Below, in pieces: positions 1 to 9,321 of a stretch of 64,000 nucleotides of DNA (the first letter of the stretch is position 1; each line of letters starts with the position of its first letter). This DNA is from an uncultured Eubacteriales bacterium (GTDB lineage: Bacteria; Bacillota; Clostridia; Christensenellales; Aristaeellaceae), in the NCBI GenBank assembly GCA_902793325.1, contig CADBCY010000007.1:41163-105162 (forward strand). Reading direction: 5' to 3'. The notes under the pieces are model-generated. The model saw only the letters and a list, made by a program, of their open reading frames with translations. It was not told the origin of the DNA and made no database searches. The translations under genes and the position numbers were made by a program.

Positions 1-72
1 CAACTGCTCCTGCAGCAGGCGGCGGGTCTTCGCCATGTGGCCGGGATACCAGTTGATTCGATCGTTGGGCAT
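1..72 (-). CDS. rbgA: Ribosome biogenesis GTPase RbgA (YlqF), N-terminal fragment
   Basis: Only the first 24 codons are in the window; the gene continues past its left edge. The visible start reads MPNDRINWYPGHMAKTRR. The WYPGHMAK block is the hallmark N-terminus of RbgA/YlqF, the circularly permuted GTPase that acts late in 50S subunit assembly. The ATG at 72 follows an AAAGGA ribosome binding site. Location downstream of rimM-trmD-rplS matches the standard Bacillota order. The GTPase motifs lie outside the window, so the call rests on this N-terminal signature plus context. Confidence 0.85.
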   Translation of the reverse strand, partial: MPNDRINWYPGHMAKTRRLLQEQL

Positions 73-106
73 AATCGGTTTTCCTTTCAGCAGGGAATCG
101 TAAGGC

Positions 107-640
107 TCACCGGACGGCCTGCGCGCGGAGCGCCCGCCACGCCGCGCGCGACATGGCGTAGACCGCGGTGACGCCGTTGACGTCGTCCGCGTATTCGTCG
201 ACCTTCTGCATGCCGATGGCCCGCGCCGTGGCGGCGGAGGCGACGTTGGTGTGCTTCATGTAGCAGTAGGCGGCGTCGAAGTCCGTCTCCTCGAACAGGA
301 AGTCCCGGCACCGCGCGGCGGCCTCCTTCGCGTAGCCCCGCCGCCAGTGCGACGGGTGGATGTGGTAGCCGATCTCGGGCAGGCGCCTGCCGCGGATGAG
401 CTGCATGGTGACGCCGCAGTCGCCGATCAGCGCGCCGGTGTCCTTCAGGCACACCGCCCACAGCCCGAAGCCGAGGCGGGCGTAGTTGTCCCGGTTCCAG
501 GCGATCCACCGCCGCACGCGGTCGTCGTCAAAGGGCGCGGGATAGTGGGCCATCGCCCGCGGGTCGGACAGGATCCCGCGCAGCGCGTCAAAGTCGCCGT
601 CGTCCATCTCCCGCAGCAGCAGGCGTTGGGTTTCAAGCAT
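107..640 (-). CDS. GNAT-family N-acetyltransferase (RimJ/RimL type)
   Basis: 177-residue single-domain protein. The N-terminus (MLETQRLLLREMDDGDFDAL) is typical of Acetyltransf_3 / RimJ-RimL GNAT proteins, which move an acetyl group from acetyl-CoA to an amino group. The segment GYHIHPSHWRRGYAKEAA corresponds to beta4 and the acetyl-CoA pyrophosphate loop (R/Q-x-x-G-x-A in degenerate form). NVASAATARAIGMQ near residue 130 is the usual N-x-x-S-x-x-x-x-x-x-x-G-M motif. It sits between rplS and rbgA, downstream of the rplS terminator, and an insertion of a GNAT gene into this ribosomal cluster is not the usual order. The substrate cannot be deduced; a ribosomal protein is only a guess from context. 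Confidence 0.85.
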   Translation of the reverse strand: MLETQRLLLREMDDGDFDALRGILSDPRAMAHYPAPFDDDRVRRWIAWNRDNYARLGFGLWAVCLKDTGALIGDCGVTMQLIRGRRLPEIGYHIHPSHWRRGYAKEAAARCRDFLFEETDFDAAYCYMKHTNVASAATARAIGMQKVDEYADDVNGVTAVYAMSRAAWRALRAQAVR

Positions 641-656
641 GTCTGTCCTCCGTCAA

Positions 657-688
657 TCAAAAACGGGAACCGCTGTTCGCGATTCCCG
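657..688 (-). terminator. Rho-independent terminator after rplS
   Basis: CGGGAACCGC (664-673) pairs with GCGATTCCCG (679-688), with one C/A mismatch and a 5-nt loop. On the minus strand it is followed by TTTTT (659-663). It ends the rplS transcript before the acetyltransferase gene. Confidence 0.7.
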
Positions 689-704
689 AATCCGGCCGGA
701 GGGA

Positions 705-1049
705 TTAAGTCCTCTCCTTGACCTTGGCTGCCTTGCCGCTGCGCTGGCGCAGATAGTACAGCTTCGCGCGACGGACCTTGCCGCGGCGGATGACCTTGAT
801 GCTGTCCACGCGGGGGCTGTGCAGCGGGAACGTGCGCTCGACGCCGACGCCGTAGGAAGTGCGGCGCACGGTAAACGTTTCGCGGACAGAGCCGTTGCGG
901 CGGGCGATGACCACGCCTTCAAAGGCCTGCAGACGTTCGCGGGAACCTTCGACGACCTTCACCTGGACGCGGACGGTATCGCCGACCGCGAACTCCGGGA
1001 TGTCGCTCTTGAGCTGGGCGCTCTCGATGGAACGGATGATCTCATTCAT
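705..1049 (-). CDS. rplS: 50S ribosomal protein L19
   Basis: 114 residues, the normal length for bacterial L19. This 50S protein lies at the 30S-50S interface. Family blocks are plain: [51 protein letters not shown] and [22 protein letters not shown]. The ATG at 1049 has a GGAGG site about 10 bases upstream. Although downstream of trmD, it has its own strong promoter (1126-1154) and a structured leader, so its expression can be set apart from rimM-trmD. Confidence 0.97.
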   Translation of the reverse strand: MNEIIRSIESAQLKSDIPEFAVGDTVRVQVKVVEGSRERLQAFEGVVIARRNGSVRETFTVRRTSYGVGVERTFPLHSPRVDSIKVIRRGKVRRAKLYYLRQRSGKAAKVKERT

Positions 1050-1120
1050 GGGAATTTCCTCCTTTCCTCTCCAGGACGTTCATGCTGACCGAGGTCACAG
1101 AGGACCGCCCGTTTTCAACT
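1050..1120 (-). promoter_or_regulatory. Structured 5' leader of rplS, candidate L19 autoregulatory element
   Basis: About 70 nt separate the expected transcription start of the rplS promoter from the rplS ATG. On the minus strand the leader contains GGTCCTCTGTGACC (a GGTC/GACC hairpin), an overlapping GACCTCGGTC alternative, and CCTCT/AGAGG arms that enclose this region and reach the ribosome binding site. Mutually exclusive pairings ending at the Shine-Dalgarno are what an L19-binding leader would need, and L19 leaders are known in Bacillota. I cannot run a covariance model, so this is a candidate only. Confidence 0.4.
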
Positions 1121-1125
1121 TGTCT

Positions 1126-1154
1126 ATTATAACACGGCCCGCGCCGCGTGACAA
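1126..1154 (-). promoter_or_regulatory. SigA-type promoter for rplS
   Basis: Minus-strand TTGTCA (1149-1154), 17-bp spacer, TATAAT (1126-1131). It lies in the trmD-rplS spacer and reads into the rplS leader. Confidence 0.75.
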
Positions 1155-1167
1155 GGGTGTATTTGTG

Positions 1168-2319
1168 TTAAACTTGCGCAACCCAGGCGCCGGCGCGGCG
1201 GCCCGTCGCGCGCAGGAAGGTGCGCCTTCGCGCCGCGTCCGCGAGCACGACATCGCCCAGCCCCTCCGCCGCCTCCTGCGTCAGCGCGCCCGCGTCGGGG
1301 AGCCGATAGAGCAGGCCGTCCTTCGGCAGGTACAGCTCTCCTGCGCCGGACAGTCCGTCCCGCCAGGCCGCCCAGGCGTCCCCTGTCCCGGCCGCGGGAA
1401 CGTAGCCCATCGTGAACGCCTGCCACAGTCCGCCCACGTGCCGGCGGCCGGGGAGGCACTGTTTCCGCGCTTCCTTCCTGCGCTCCGCGGGCACGAACGC
1501 CTCGATCCATTCCCTCGGCCAGCGGTCCGCCAGCCGCAATTCCAGCCGCTCGAACGGCACGCCCGCCGCCGCCAGCGCCGCCCCGACCGCCTCCGCGCGC
1601 TTCAGCCGCGCCAGCATCGCGCGGTCGGCGTCGTCCAGCGGCGCGCTTTCGAGCAGCTCCGGGCGGCGCGCCAGCGTGAGCGCCAGCGACTGCTCCCTGC
1701 GCCAGGCCAGGATGTCCGCGTGGTTGCCGCCCAGCAGCACGCCGGGGACCTCCGCGCCGCGAAACGCGGCGGGCCGGGTGTACTGCGGGTACTCCAGCAG
1801 GCCCGTGGAGAAGCTCTCGTCCTCGCTGGACTCGTCCGAGCCCAGCACGCCCGGCACCAGCCGGGCCACGGCGTCGATGAGCACCAGCGCGCCCAGCTCC
1901 CCGCCGGTGAGCACGTAGTCGCCGATGGAGATTTCCTCGTCGATCACCGCGTCCAGGGCCCGCTGGTCCACGCCCTCGTAGTGGCCGCACAGCAGCGCCA
2001 GCTCCTCCTCCCCCGCCAGCTCCTCCACCACGCGCTGGGTGAGCGTCCTGCCCCGGGGGGACAGGTACACCCGCCGGCCGCGGAAGTCCGGCGGCAGGTG
2101 CGCGGCGAAGGCGTCCACGATGGGCTGGGCGGACATCACCATGCCCGCGCCGCCGCCGAAGGGATAGTCGTCGGTGCGGCGGTGCCTGTCCAGCGTGTAG
2201 TCGCGGATGTTGACGAGCTCCACCGCCATCAGCCCCCGCTCGACGGCGCGGCCCAGTATGGACGCCTCCAGCATCGGGCGCAGCATGTCGGGGAACAGGG
2301 TAAAGACCTTAATCCTCAT
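1168..2319 (-). CDS. trmD: tRNA (guanine-N1)-methyltransferase TrmD with C-terminal DUF4275-like extension
   Basis: TrmD methylates G37 of tRNAs using S-adenosylmethionine and prevents frameshifting. The first ~240 residues are canonical: MRIKVFTLFPDML start, DDYPFGGGAGMVM, then the SPOUT trefoil-knot region GDYVLTGGELGALVLIDAVARLVPGVLG and LEYPQYTRPA. Bacterial TrmD is normally about 230-250 residues, but this one has 383. The extra ~140 residues (WIEAFVPAERRKEA, LWQAFTMGYVPA, ELYLPKDGLLYRL, RRTFLRATGRRAG) resemble the small stand-alone DUF4275 family by my reading. The rimM stop overlaps the trmD start by 11 bases, so translation is coupled. Confidence 0.93.
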   Translation of the reverse strand: MRIKVFTLFPDMLRPMLEASILGRAVERGLMAVELVNIRDYTLDRHRRTDDYPFGGGAGMVMSAQPIVDAFAAHLPPDFRGRRVYLSPRGRTLTQRVVEELAGEEELALLCGHYEGVDQRALDAVIDEEISIGDYVLTGGELGALVLIDAVARLVPGVLGSDESSEDESFSTGLLEYPQYTRPAAFRGAEVPGVLLGGNHADILAWRREQSLALTLARRPELLESAPLDDADRAMLARLKRAEAVGAALAAAGVPFERLELRLADRWPREWIEAFVPAERRKEARKQCLPGRRHVGGLWQAFTMGYVPAAGTGDAWAAWRDGLSGAGELYLPKDGLLYRLPDAGALTQEAAEGLGDVVLADAARRRTFLRATGRRAGAWVAQV

Positions 2320-2836
2320 CGAACACCGCCACCTCGTCCAGGCGCTTGCCGTCCAGCAGCATCTCGCCCTTCTCCAGGTCCACCTTCACGACCACGCTCT
2401 TCAGCGCGGGCACCAGCACCTCGCCCAGGGGGCCCCTGAACACGTACACGTCGTTCCCGCCGGGCTGCAGCACGTCCTTCAGCTCCCCCAGGTCGCGCCC
2501 GTCGCTGACCACGCCGCGAAGGCCGTAAAGGTCGGCCAGGAAGGTGGTGTCCTCGTCCAGCGCCACCGCGTGGGCGCGGTCGACGTACACCCTCGTGCCG
2601 CGCAGCTTCTCCGCCCCGTCCCGGTCGGTCACGCCCTCCACGTTCAGGAACACGGCGTCGTCCTGGATGCGGTTCACGGCGACGCGCACGGGCAGGTAGG
2701 CGCCGTCGCGCCCGAAGTACACGTTCTCGAGCCCTTCGAAGCGCGCGATGTCGCAGGTGCAGGGGCGCAGCTTCACCTCTCCGCGCACGCCCTGGGGCTT
2801 GGTGATCTCGCCGATCATCAGGTATTGGCTGAGCAT
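2309..2836 (-). CDS. rimM: Ribosome maturation factor RimM
   Basis: RimM is an assembly factor for the 30S head that binds S19. The 175-residue protein starts MLSQYLMIGEITKPQGVRGEVK, the family N-terminal signature, followed by an N-terminal beta-barrel and a PRC-barrel domain (TFLADLYGLRGVVSDGRDLGELKDVLQPGGNDVYV). The reading frame is open further upstream, but ATG 2836 has GGAGGGA five bases ahead and matches the family start. It is the first gene of a rimM-trmD operon. Unlike the common rpsP-khpA-rimM order, rpsP and khpA are absent; an oppositely oriented ACT-domain gene lies upstream. Confidence 0.95.
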   Translation of the reverse strand: MLSQYLMIGEITKPQGVRGEVKLRPCTCDIARFEGLENVYFGRDGAYLPVRVAVNRIQDDAVFLNVEGVTDRDGAEKLRGTRVYVDRAHAVALDEDTTFLADLYGLRGVVSDGRDLGELKDVLQPGGNDVYVFRGPLGEVLVPALKSVVVKVDLEKGEMLLDGKRLDEVAVFDED

Positions 2837-2888
2837 GGTATCCCTCCGGTGATGGTTTCGCCGCCGGCGACCGGCGCACGGCGCATCC

Positions 2889-2918
2889 ATTATACCCCCT
2901 CCCTCCCCCTCGCCGCAA
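2889..2918 (-). promoter_or_regulatory. SigA-type promoter for rimM-trmD
   Basis: Minus-strand TTGCGG (2913-2918), 18-bp spacer, TATAAT (2889-2894), about 50 bases upstream of the rimM ATG. It is back to back with the promoter of the ACT-domain gene. Confidence 0.6.
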
Positions 2919-2959
2919 GCCCCGGCGCGTAAAACGACGAAATATTCATACAGACGCGC

Positions 2960-2988
2960 TTGCATCCGCGGCGGGAATTGGGTACAAT
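2960..2988 (+). promoter_or_regulatory. SigA-type promoter for the ACT/UPF0210 pair
   Basis: TTGCAT (2960-2965), 17-bp spacer, TACAAT (2983-2988), about 50 bases before the ATG at 3037. Confidence 0.65.
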
Positions 2989-3036
2989 AGCCACATTCAC
3001 CGATCCAACCCACGACCGTTTTGGAGGAAACCCGAC

Positions 3037-3318
3037 ATGAACGAAGTAAAGAAAGCCGTCATCAGCGTGCTGGGCGCGGACCGCAAGGGCATCATCGCCG
3101 GCGTCAGCCGCATACTGTTCGAGAACGACGCCAACATCCTGGACATCTCCCAGACCATCGTGTCCGGGCTGTTCAGCATGATCCTGATCGCCGACATCGG
3201 CTCCACCCAGTGCTCCTTCGACGCGCTGAAGAGCCAGCTCGACGCCCTGGGGCGGGAGCTGTGCCTGCAAATCCGCATCCAGCGCAGCGAAATCTTCGAG
3301 GCGATGCACCAGATCTGA
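3037..3318 (+). CDS. ACT-domain protein (UPF0237 / GcvR-like)
   Basis: 93 residues forming one ACT domain. VKKAVISVLGADRKGIIAGVSRILFENDANILDISQ is the ligand-binding strand-loop-helix of the UPF0237 family, related to the regulatory part of GcvR. ACT domains usually bind amino acids and signal to a partner protein. GGAGG lies 12 bases before ATG 3037. The next gene is UPF0210/DUF711; these two families are found side by side in many Bacillota and archaea, which suggests a functional pair, though the molecular role of neither is settled. Confidence 0.9.
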   Translation: MNEVKKAVISVLGADRKGIIAGVSRILFENDANILDISQTIVSGLFSMILIADIGSTQCSFDALKSQLDALGRELCLQIRIQRSEIFEAMHQI

Positions 3319-3381
3319 CCGGCGCGCCGCGCACCCTTCCCCGTTTCCCACGATATCCCGAATGGCTGAGGAGCGTCACCC

Positions 3382-4734
3382 ATGATACACACTTCCGAAA
3401 TCCTGGAAACCCTGCAGATGATCGACCACCAGAAGCTGGACGTGCGCACGATCACCATGGGCATCTCGCTGCTGGGCTGCGTCAGCGACGACGAGCGCCG
3501 GCTCTGCGACAACATCTACGACACCATCACCCGCCGGGCGGAGCGCCTGGTGAAGGTCGGCGAGGACATCGAGCGCGAGTTCGGCGTGCCCATCGTCAAC
3601 AAGCGCATCTCCGTCACCCCCGCGGCGCTGGTCACCGGCGCCATCCGGAACCCGGTGGAGGTGGCCGTGACGCTGGACCGCGCGGCGAAGGCCACCGGCG
3701 TCAACTTCATCGGCGGCTACTCCGCGCTGGTGCACAAGGACATGACCGCCGCCGACCGCAGGCTGATCGAATCCATCCCCGAGGCGCTGTCCCGCACCGA
3801 CTTCCTGTGTTCCTCGGTAAACGTCGGCTCCACCCGCGCGGGCATCAACATGGACGCCGTGCGCCTGATGGGCGAGGTCATCCGGCAGACCGCCGCGGCC
3901 ACCCGCGAGACGGGCGGGCTGGGCTGCGCGAAGCTGGTGGTGTTCTGCAACGCCGTGGAGGACAACCCCTTCATGGCCGGCGCGTTCCACGGCCCCGGCG
4001 AGGGCGACTGCGCGGTGAGCGTGGGCGTCAGCGGGCCGGGCGTGGTGAAGGTGGCGCTGGAGAAGGTCAAGGGCCGCCCCTTCGACGAGGTGGCCGAGAC
4101 CATCAAGCGCACCGCCTTCCACATCACGCGCGTGGGCCAGCTGGTGGCGCGCGAGGCCAGCCGCCGCCTGGACGCGCCGTTCGGCATCGTGGACCTCTCC
4201 CTGGCCCCCACCCCCGCCGTCGGCGACTCCGTGGCGGCCATCCTGGAGGAGATGGGGCTGGAGGTCTGCGGCGCGCACGGCACCACGGCGGCGCTGGCGC
4301 TGCTGAACGACGCGGTGAAGAAGGGCGGCGTGATGGCCTCGTCCCACGTGGGCGGGCTCAGCGGCGCGTTCATCCCCGTCAGCGAGGACAACGGCATGAT
4401 CGAAGCCGCCCGCCGCGGCGCGCTGAGCCTGGAGAAGCTGGAGGCCATGACCTGCGTGTGCAGCGTGGGCCTGGACATGATCGCCATCCCCGGCGACACC
4501 CCCGCGGAGACCATCGCCGGCATCATCGCCGACGAGGCCGCCATCGGCATGGTCAACAGCAAGACCACCGCCGTGCGCGTCATCCCCGCGCCGGGCAAGG
4601 ACGTGGGCGACGACGTGGCGTTCGGCGGGCTGCTGGGCCACGCGCCGGTCATCCCGGTGCGCACGCTGGACAGCGCCGCCTTCATCCACCGCGGCGGCCG
4701 CATCCCCGCGCCGCTGCATTCGCTGAGAAACTGA
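3382..4734 (+). CDS. UPF0210 (DUF711, PFL-family) protein
   Basis: 450 residues, the full length of the UPF0210 family. Recognisable family segments include [26 protein letters not shown] at the N-terminus, [21 protein letters not shown] in the middle, and [34 protein letters not shown] near the C-terminus. Structures of this family resemble glycyl-radical/pyruvate formate-lyase barrels without an obvious glycyl radical motif, and the function is unknown. It lies 63 bases after the ACT-domain gene with no terminator between, so it is probably co-transcribed and may answer to the ACT ligand. Confidence 0.9.
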   Translation: MIHTSEILETLQMIDHQKLDVRTITMGISLLGCVSDDERRLCDNIYDTITRRAERLVKVGEDIEREFGVPIVNKRISVTPAALVTGAIRNPVEVAVTLDRAAKATGVNFIGGYSALVHKDMTAADRRLIESIPEALSRTDFLCSSVNVGSTRAGINMDAVRLMGEVIRQTAAATRETGGLGCAKLVVFCNAVEDNPFMAGAFHGPGEGDCAVSVGVSGPGVVKVALEKVKGRPFDEVAETIKRTAFHITRVGQLVAREASRRLDAPFGIVDLSLAPTPAVGDSVAAILEEMGLEVCGAHGTTAALALLNDAVKKGGVMASSHVGGLSGAFIPVSEDNGMIEAARRGALSLEKLEAMTCVCSVGLDMIAIPGDTPAETIAGIIADEAAIGMVNSKTTAVRVIPAPGKDVGDDVAFGGLLGHAPVIPVRTLDSAAFIHRGGRIPAPLHSLRN

Positions 4735-4860
4735 CCGCATGTCAACCGAACGGCGAAGGGGCTTTGCATCGCTTCCCGTTCATCCCGGCCCGCCGCGGCG
4801 GACGGAGGAAACCCGCTTTCCCCCGCCCTGCGCGGCGGGCGACGATCCTTCGAGGTGCGC

Positions 4861-6855
<1,995 letters not shown>

Positions 6856-6861
<6 letters not shown>

Positions 6862-6884
6862 CTTCGTCCCCCGGTCAGTTTTTT
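6856..6884 (+). terminator. Rho-independent terminator of recG
   Basis: AACTGAC (6856-6862) pairs with GTCAGTT (6874-6880), followed by TTTTTT (6879-6884). The left arm overlaps the recG stop codon. Confidence 0.75.
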
Positions 6885-6900
6885 CCATGCGCCGCCCGGC

Positions 6901-6929
6901 TTGCATTTTCTGTAACTTTGTGTTATCAT
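6901..6929 (+). promoter_or_regulatory. SigA-type promoter for the Nudix-like gene
   Basis: TTGCAT (6901-6906), 17-bp spacer, TATCAT (6924-6929), shortly upstream of the start at 6956. Confidence 0.6.
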
Positions 6930-6955
6930 ATGCGTTGCAAAGGAAGGTGATGCGC

Positions 6956-7384
6956 ATGTCCGGGGTCATCCGCAGTTGTGCGGGAGGCGTGGTGTTCTGC
7001 GGCGAAAACGTATTTCTGCTGATGAGCGACCGCGGCGAATGGGTCATGCCGAAGGGCGTCATCCGCAGTTGCAACCGCTCCAACGACGTGGCGCTGTGGC
7101 GCGTGGAGGACGAGGCGGGCATCCATGCGGAGATCATCGGCATCGCCGGCAATACCCGCTACGACTTCTTCTCCGAGAGCCGGGGGCAGGAGGTCAGCAA
7201 CCGCATCCAGTGGTTCGCCATGCGCGCCGCCGACGCCTCCTACCAGATATCCTACGACCAGGGCTTCCTGAACGGCGGCTACTACAGCGTGCCCAAGGCC
7301 CGGGAGATGCTCACCTATGCGGACGACAAGCAGATCCTGGACACCGCGTGGGACATCTACCTGAAATCGCAGGCGCAGGCATAA
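6956..7384 (+). CDS. Nudix-fold protein with degenerate Nudix box
   Basis: 142 residues. The N-terminal half (SCAGGVVFCGENVFLLMSDR followed by GEWVMPKG) is typical of Nudix hydrolases, which cleave nucleoside diphosphates linked to another moiety. The Nudix box G-x5-E-x7-R-E-U-x-E-E-x-G-U is damaged. After the PKG glycine the expected E is N, the R is W, the next E is R and the first of the paired metal-binding glutamates is D. Only the last E and the AGI end are kept. ATG 6956 is chosen because AGGAAGG lies 8 bases upstream; ATG 6950 is too close. It is a stand-alone gene between its own promoter and terminator, so it may be a divergent hydrolase or a non-catalytic ligand binder. Confidence 0.75.
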   Translation: MSGVIRSCAGGVVFCGENVFLLMSDRGEWVMPKGVIRSCNRSNDVALWRVEDEAGIHAEIIGIAGNTRYDFFSESRGQEVSNRIQWFAMRAADASYQISYDQGFLNGGYYSVPKAREMLTYADDKQILDTAWDIYLKSQAQA

Positions 7385-7395
7385 GCCGTTTCCTC

Positions 7396-7429
7396 CACCC
7401 CACCGTGCGCCGCGGCGGGGTGTTTTTTT
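7396..7429 (+). terminator. Rho-independent terminator after the Nudix-like gene
   Basis: CACCCCACCG pairs with CGGCGGGGTG (one A/C mismatch), followed by seven T (7423-7429). Confidence 0.85.
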
Positions 7430-7523
7430 GTCCCCTGGGCGCGCCTTTATTTTATCCCTTTGTAATTTGTTCGTGACAAAATCCCTCCCCGGGGACAAAT
7501 TGCTTCCTTTCATTCGGAATCTG

Positions 7524-7532
7524 TGCTATAAT
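7524..7532 (+). promoter_or_regulatory. Extended -10 promoter for the maf-mre operon
   Basis: TGCTATAAT (7524-7532) is an extended -10; no good -35 is present at 16-18 bp. A second TATAAT lies at 7544-7549. The ~195-base region from the Nudix terminator to maf holds little else apart from a short ATTTGT/ACAAAT inverted repeat near 7470-7500. Confidence 0.5.
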
Positions 7533-7623
7533 GTGGGATGGTGTATAATACTGCGTATGTTATATACAGTAACAGGGGGCGGCGGCGGACGCCCGTCCCG
7601 ATGCACCGGAAAGCGATGAAACC

Positions 7624-8220
7624 ATGCGAGAACACACCCTGCCCGCGCCGCTGATCCTGGCGTCGGGCTCGCCCCGCCGGCGGGAGCTGCTGGCGAAGAT
7701 GGGCTATAGCTTTGAAACCTGCTCGCCCGACGTGGACGAACACGTCGGCGGCCACCCGCGGGACATCGTGCTGACGCTGGCCCGTCGCAAGGCCGAGGCC
7801 GCGGCGGCGGACATCCCGGAGGGCATCGTGATCGCCTCGGACACGCTGGTGTCGCTGGACGGCGCGCCGCTGGGCAAGCCCGCGGATGCGGCCGACGCCC
7901 GGCGCATGCTGCGCGCCCTGTCGGGGCGGGAACACGAGGTGTTCAGCGGCGTGTGCGTGCTGGACGCGCGGACCGGCTGGCAGCGCGCCGTCGCGGTGCG
8001 CACCGGCGTCACCTTCCGGCCGCTCTCAGACGCGGAGATCGACGCATACATCGCCACCGGCGAACCGATGGACAAGGCCGGCGCCTACGGCATCCAGGGC
8101 GGCGCGGGCAGGTTCGTGGCGGCGCTGGACGGTTCCTTTGAAAACGTGATGGGCTTCCCGGTGGACGAGGTCGAGGCGCTCCTGCGCCAGGCGGCCGAGG
8201 AAGTCCGTCCCATCCAATAA
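7624..8220 (+). CDS. maf: Maf-family nucleotide pyrophosphatase (septum-formation protein)
   Basis: 198 residues. LILASGSPRRRELLAKMGYSF at the N-terminus is the Maf signature. Maf proteins hydrolyse dTTP, UTP or modified nucleotides to monophosphates and influence septation when overproduced. SDTLVSLDGAPLGKP and DKAGAYGIQGGAGRFV hold the conserved catalytic Asp/Lys and the Q-G-x-G loop. GGAAAG lies before ATG 7624. As first gene of the mreBCD-pbp2-rodA operon it matches the Bacillus arrangement, except that radC is missing between maf and mreB. Confidence 0.95.
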   Translation: MREHTLPAPLILASGSPRRRELLAKMGYSFETCSPDVDEHVGGHPRDIVLTLARRKAEAAAADIPEGIVIASDTLVSLDGAPLGKPADAADARRMLRALSGREHEVFSGVCVLDARTGWQRAVAVRTGVTFRPLSDAEIDAYIATGEPMDKAGAYGIQGGAGRFVAALDGSFENVMGFPVDEVEALLRQAAEEVRPIQ

Positions 8221-8239
8221 CGAGCTGCGGAGGTACAGC

Positions 8240-9280
8240 ATGGGCGTATTTTCCAACGGCGGCGCAGGCATCGACCTGGGCTCCGCCAACGTGACCATCA
8301 GTCTTGAAAACGAAGGTGTGGTGCTGCGCGAGCCCAGCTACGTGCTCTGCCTGCGCGACGACACCGACGATATCCTGGCCGTGGGCCGCGACGCCCGGCA
8401 GATGCTGGGCCGCACGCCCGAGGACGTGCTGCTGCTCTCCCCCGTGATGGACGGGGCCGTGGGCAACATCGACATGGCCGCGCAGCTGCTGCGCCGCCTG
8501 GCGGAGAAGGCGCTCGGAAAGCGCCGGGCGCTGGAGAAGAACCGCCTGGTGGTGACCATGTCCCAGGGCTGCACGCGCGTGGAGCGCACGGCCCTGGAGG
8601 AAGCGGTCCGGGCCACCGGCGCGCGGCGCGCGGCGCTGGTGCGCTCCTCCGTGGCGGCGGCGCTGGGCGCGGGCATGCCCGTGGAGGCGCCCAGGGGCTC
8701 GCTACTGGTAACCATCGGCGGCTCCACCACCGAGGTGACCATCCTCTCCATGAACGGCGTGGCCGCGGCGCGCAGCATGCGCACCGGGAGCCTGGCCATG
8801 GACGAGGCCATCATGCGCTACATCCGCCGCGAGAAGGGCGTCATCATCGGCCAGCGCACCGCCGAGGATCTGAAGATCGACCTCGGCAACGCCATGGACG
8901 TGCCCGGGCTGTACCGGCAGACGGCGTCGCTGCGCGGCCGGGACGCCGCCAGCGGCAAGCCCACCACCACCGAGATCACCGGCGCGGACATCCACAAGGC
9001 CATCCAGCCCACGCTGGAAACGCTGGTCGAGAACATCCGCGACGCCTTCGAGAACATCCCCGCGGAGCTGGCCGAGGACATCCTGCCCACGGGCATGGTG
9101 CTCTCCGGCGGCGGCGCGCAGCTGGACGGCCTGAGCGACCGGCTGAGCGAGATGCTGAAGCTGAACGTGACCACGAGCGACGCCCCCGAGGACGACGCCG
9201 CGCTGGGCGCCTGCGCCGTGGCCGCCGACGACAAGCTGGCCCAGCGCCTGGAGCAGAGCGGCTGCCTCATCGAGCTGTAA
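8240..9280 (+). CDS. mreB: Rod shape-determining protein MreB
   Basis: 346 residues, actin fold. GAGIDLGSANVTISL is the phosphate-1 loop, LLVTIGGSTTEVTILSMNGV is phosphate-2, and VLSGGGAQLDGL is the adenosine-binding motif. MreB forms membrane-bound filaments that steer the elongasome. It follows maf by 19 bases and precedes mreC. The sequence is fairly diverged from textbook MreB: the more usual GTANTLV loop is GSANVTI here, so an MreB-like paralogue (Mbl/MreBH type) cannot be excluded. Position at the head of mreCD-pbp2-rodA supports MreB itself. Confidence 0.92.
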   Translation: MGVFSNGGAGIDLGSANVTISLENEGVVLREPSYVLCLRDDTDDILAVGRDARQMLGRTPEDVLLLSPVMDGAVGNIDMAAQLLRRLAEKALGKRRALEKNRLVVTMSQGCTRVERTALEEAVRATGARRAALVRSSVAAALGAGMPVEAPRGSLLVTIGGSTTEVTILSMNGVAAARSMRTGSLAMDEAIMRYIRREKGVIIGQRTAEDLKIDLGNAMDVPGLYRQTASLRGRDAASGKPTTTEITGADIHKAIQPTLETLVENIRDAFENIPAELAEDILPTGMVLSGGGAQLDGLSDRLSEMLKLNVTTSDAPEDDAALGACAVAADDKLAQRLEQSGCLIEL

Positions 9281-9321
9281 CGCGGCCCTCCCCCGATCAT
9301 CCCCCCATTGGAGTTGTAGAT

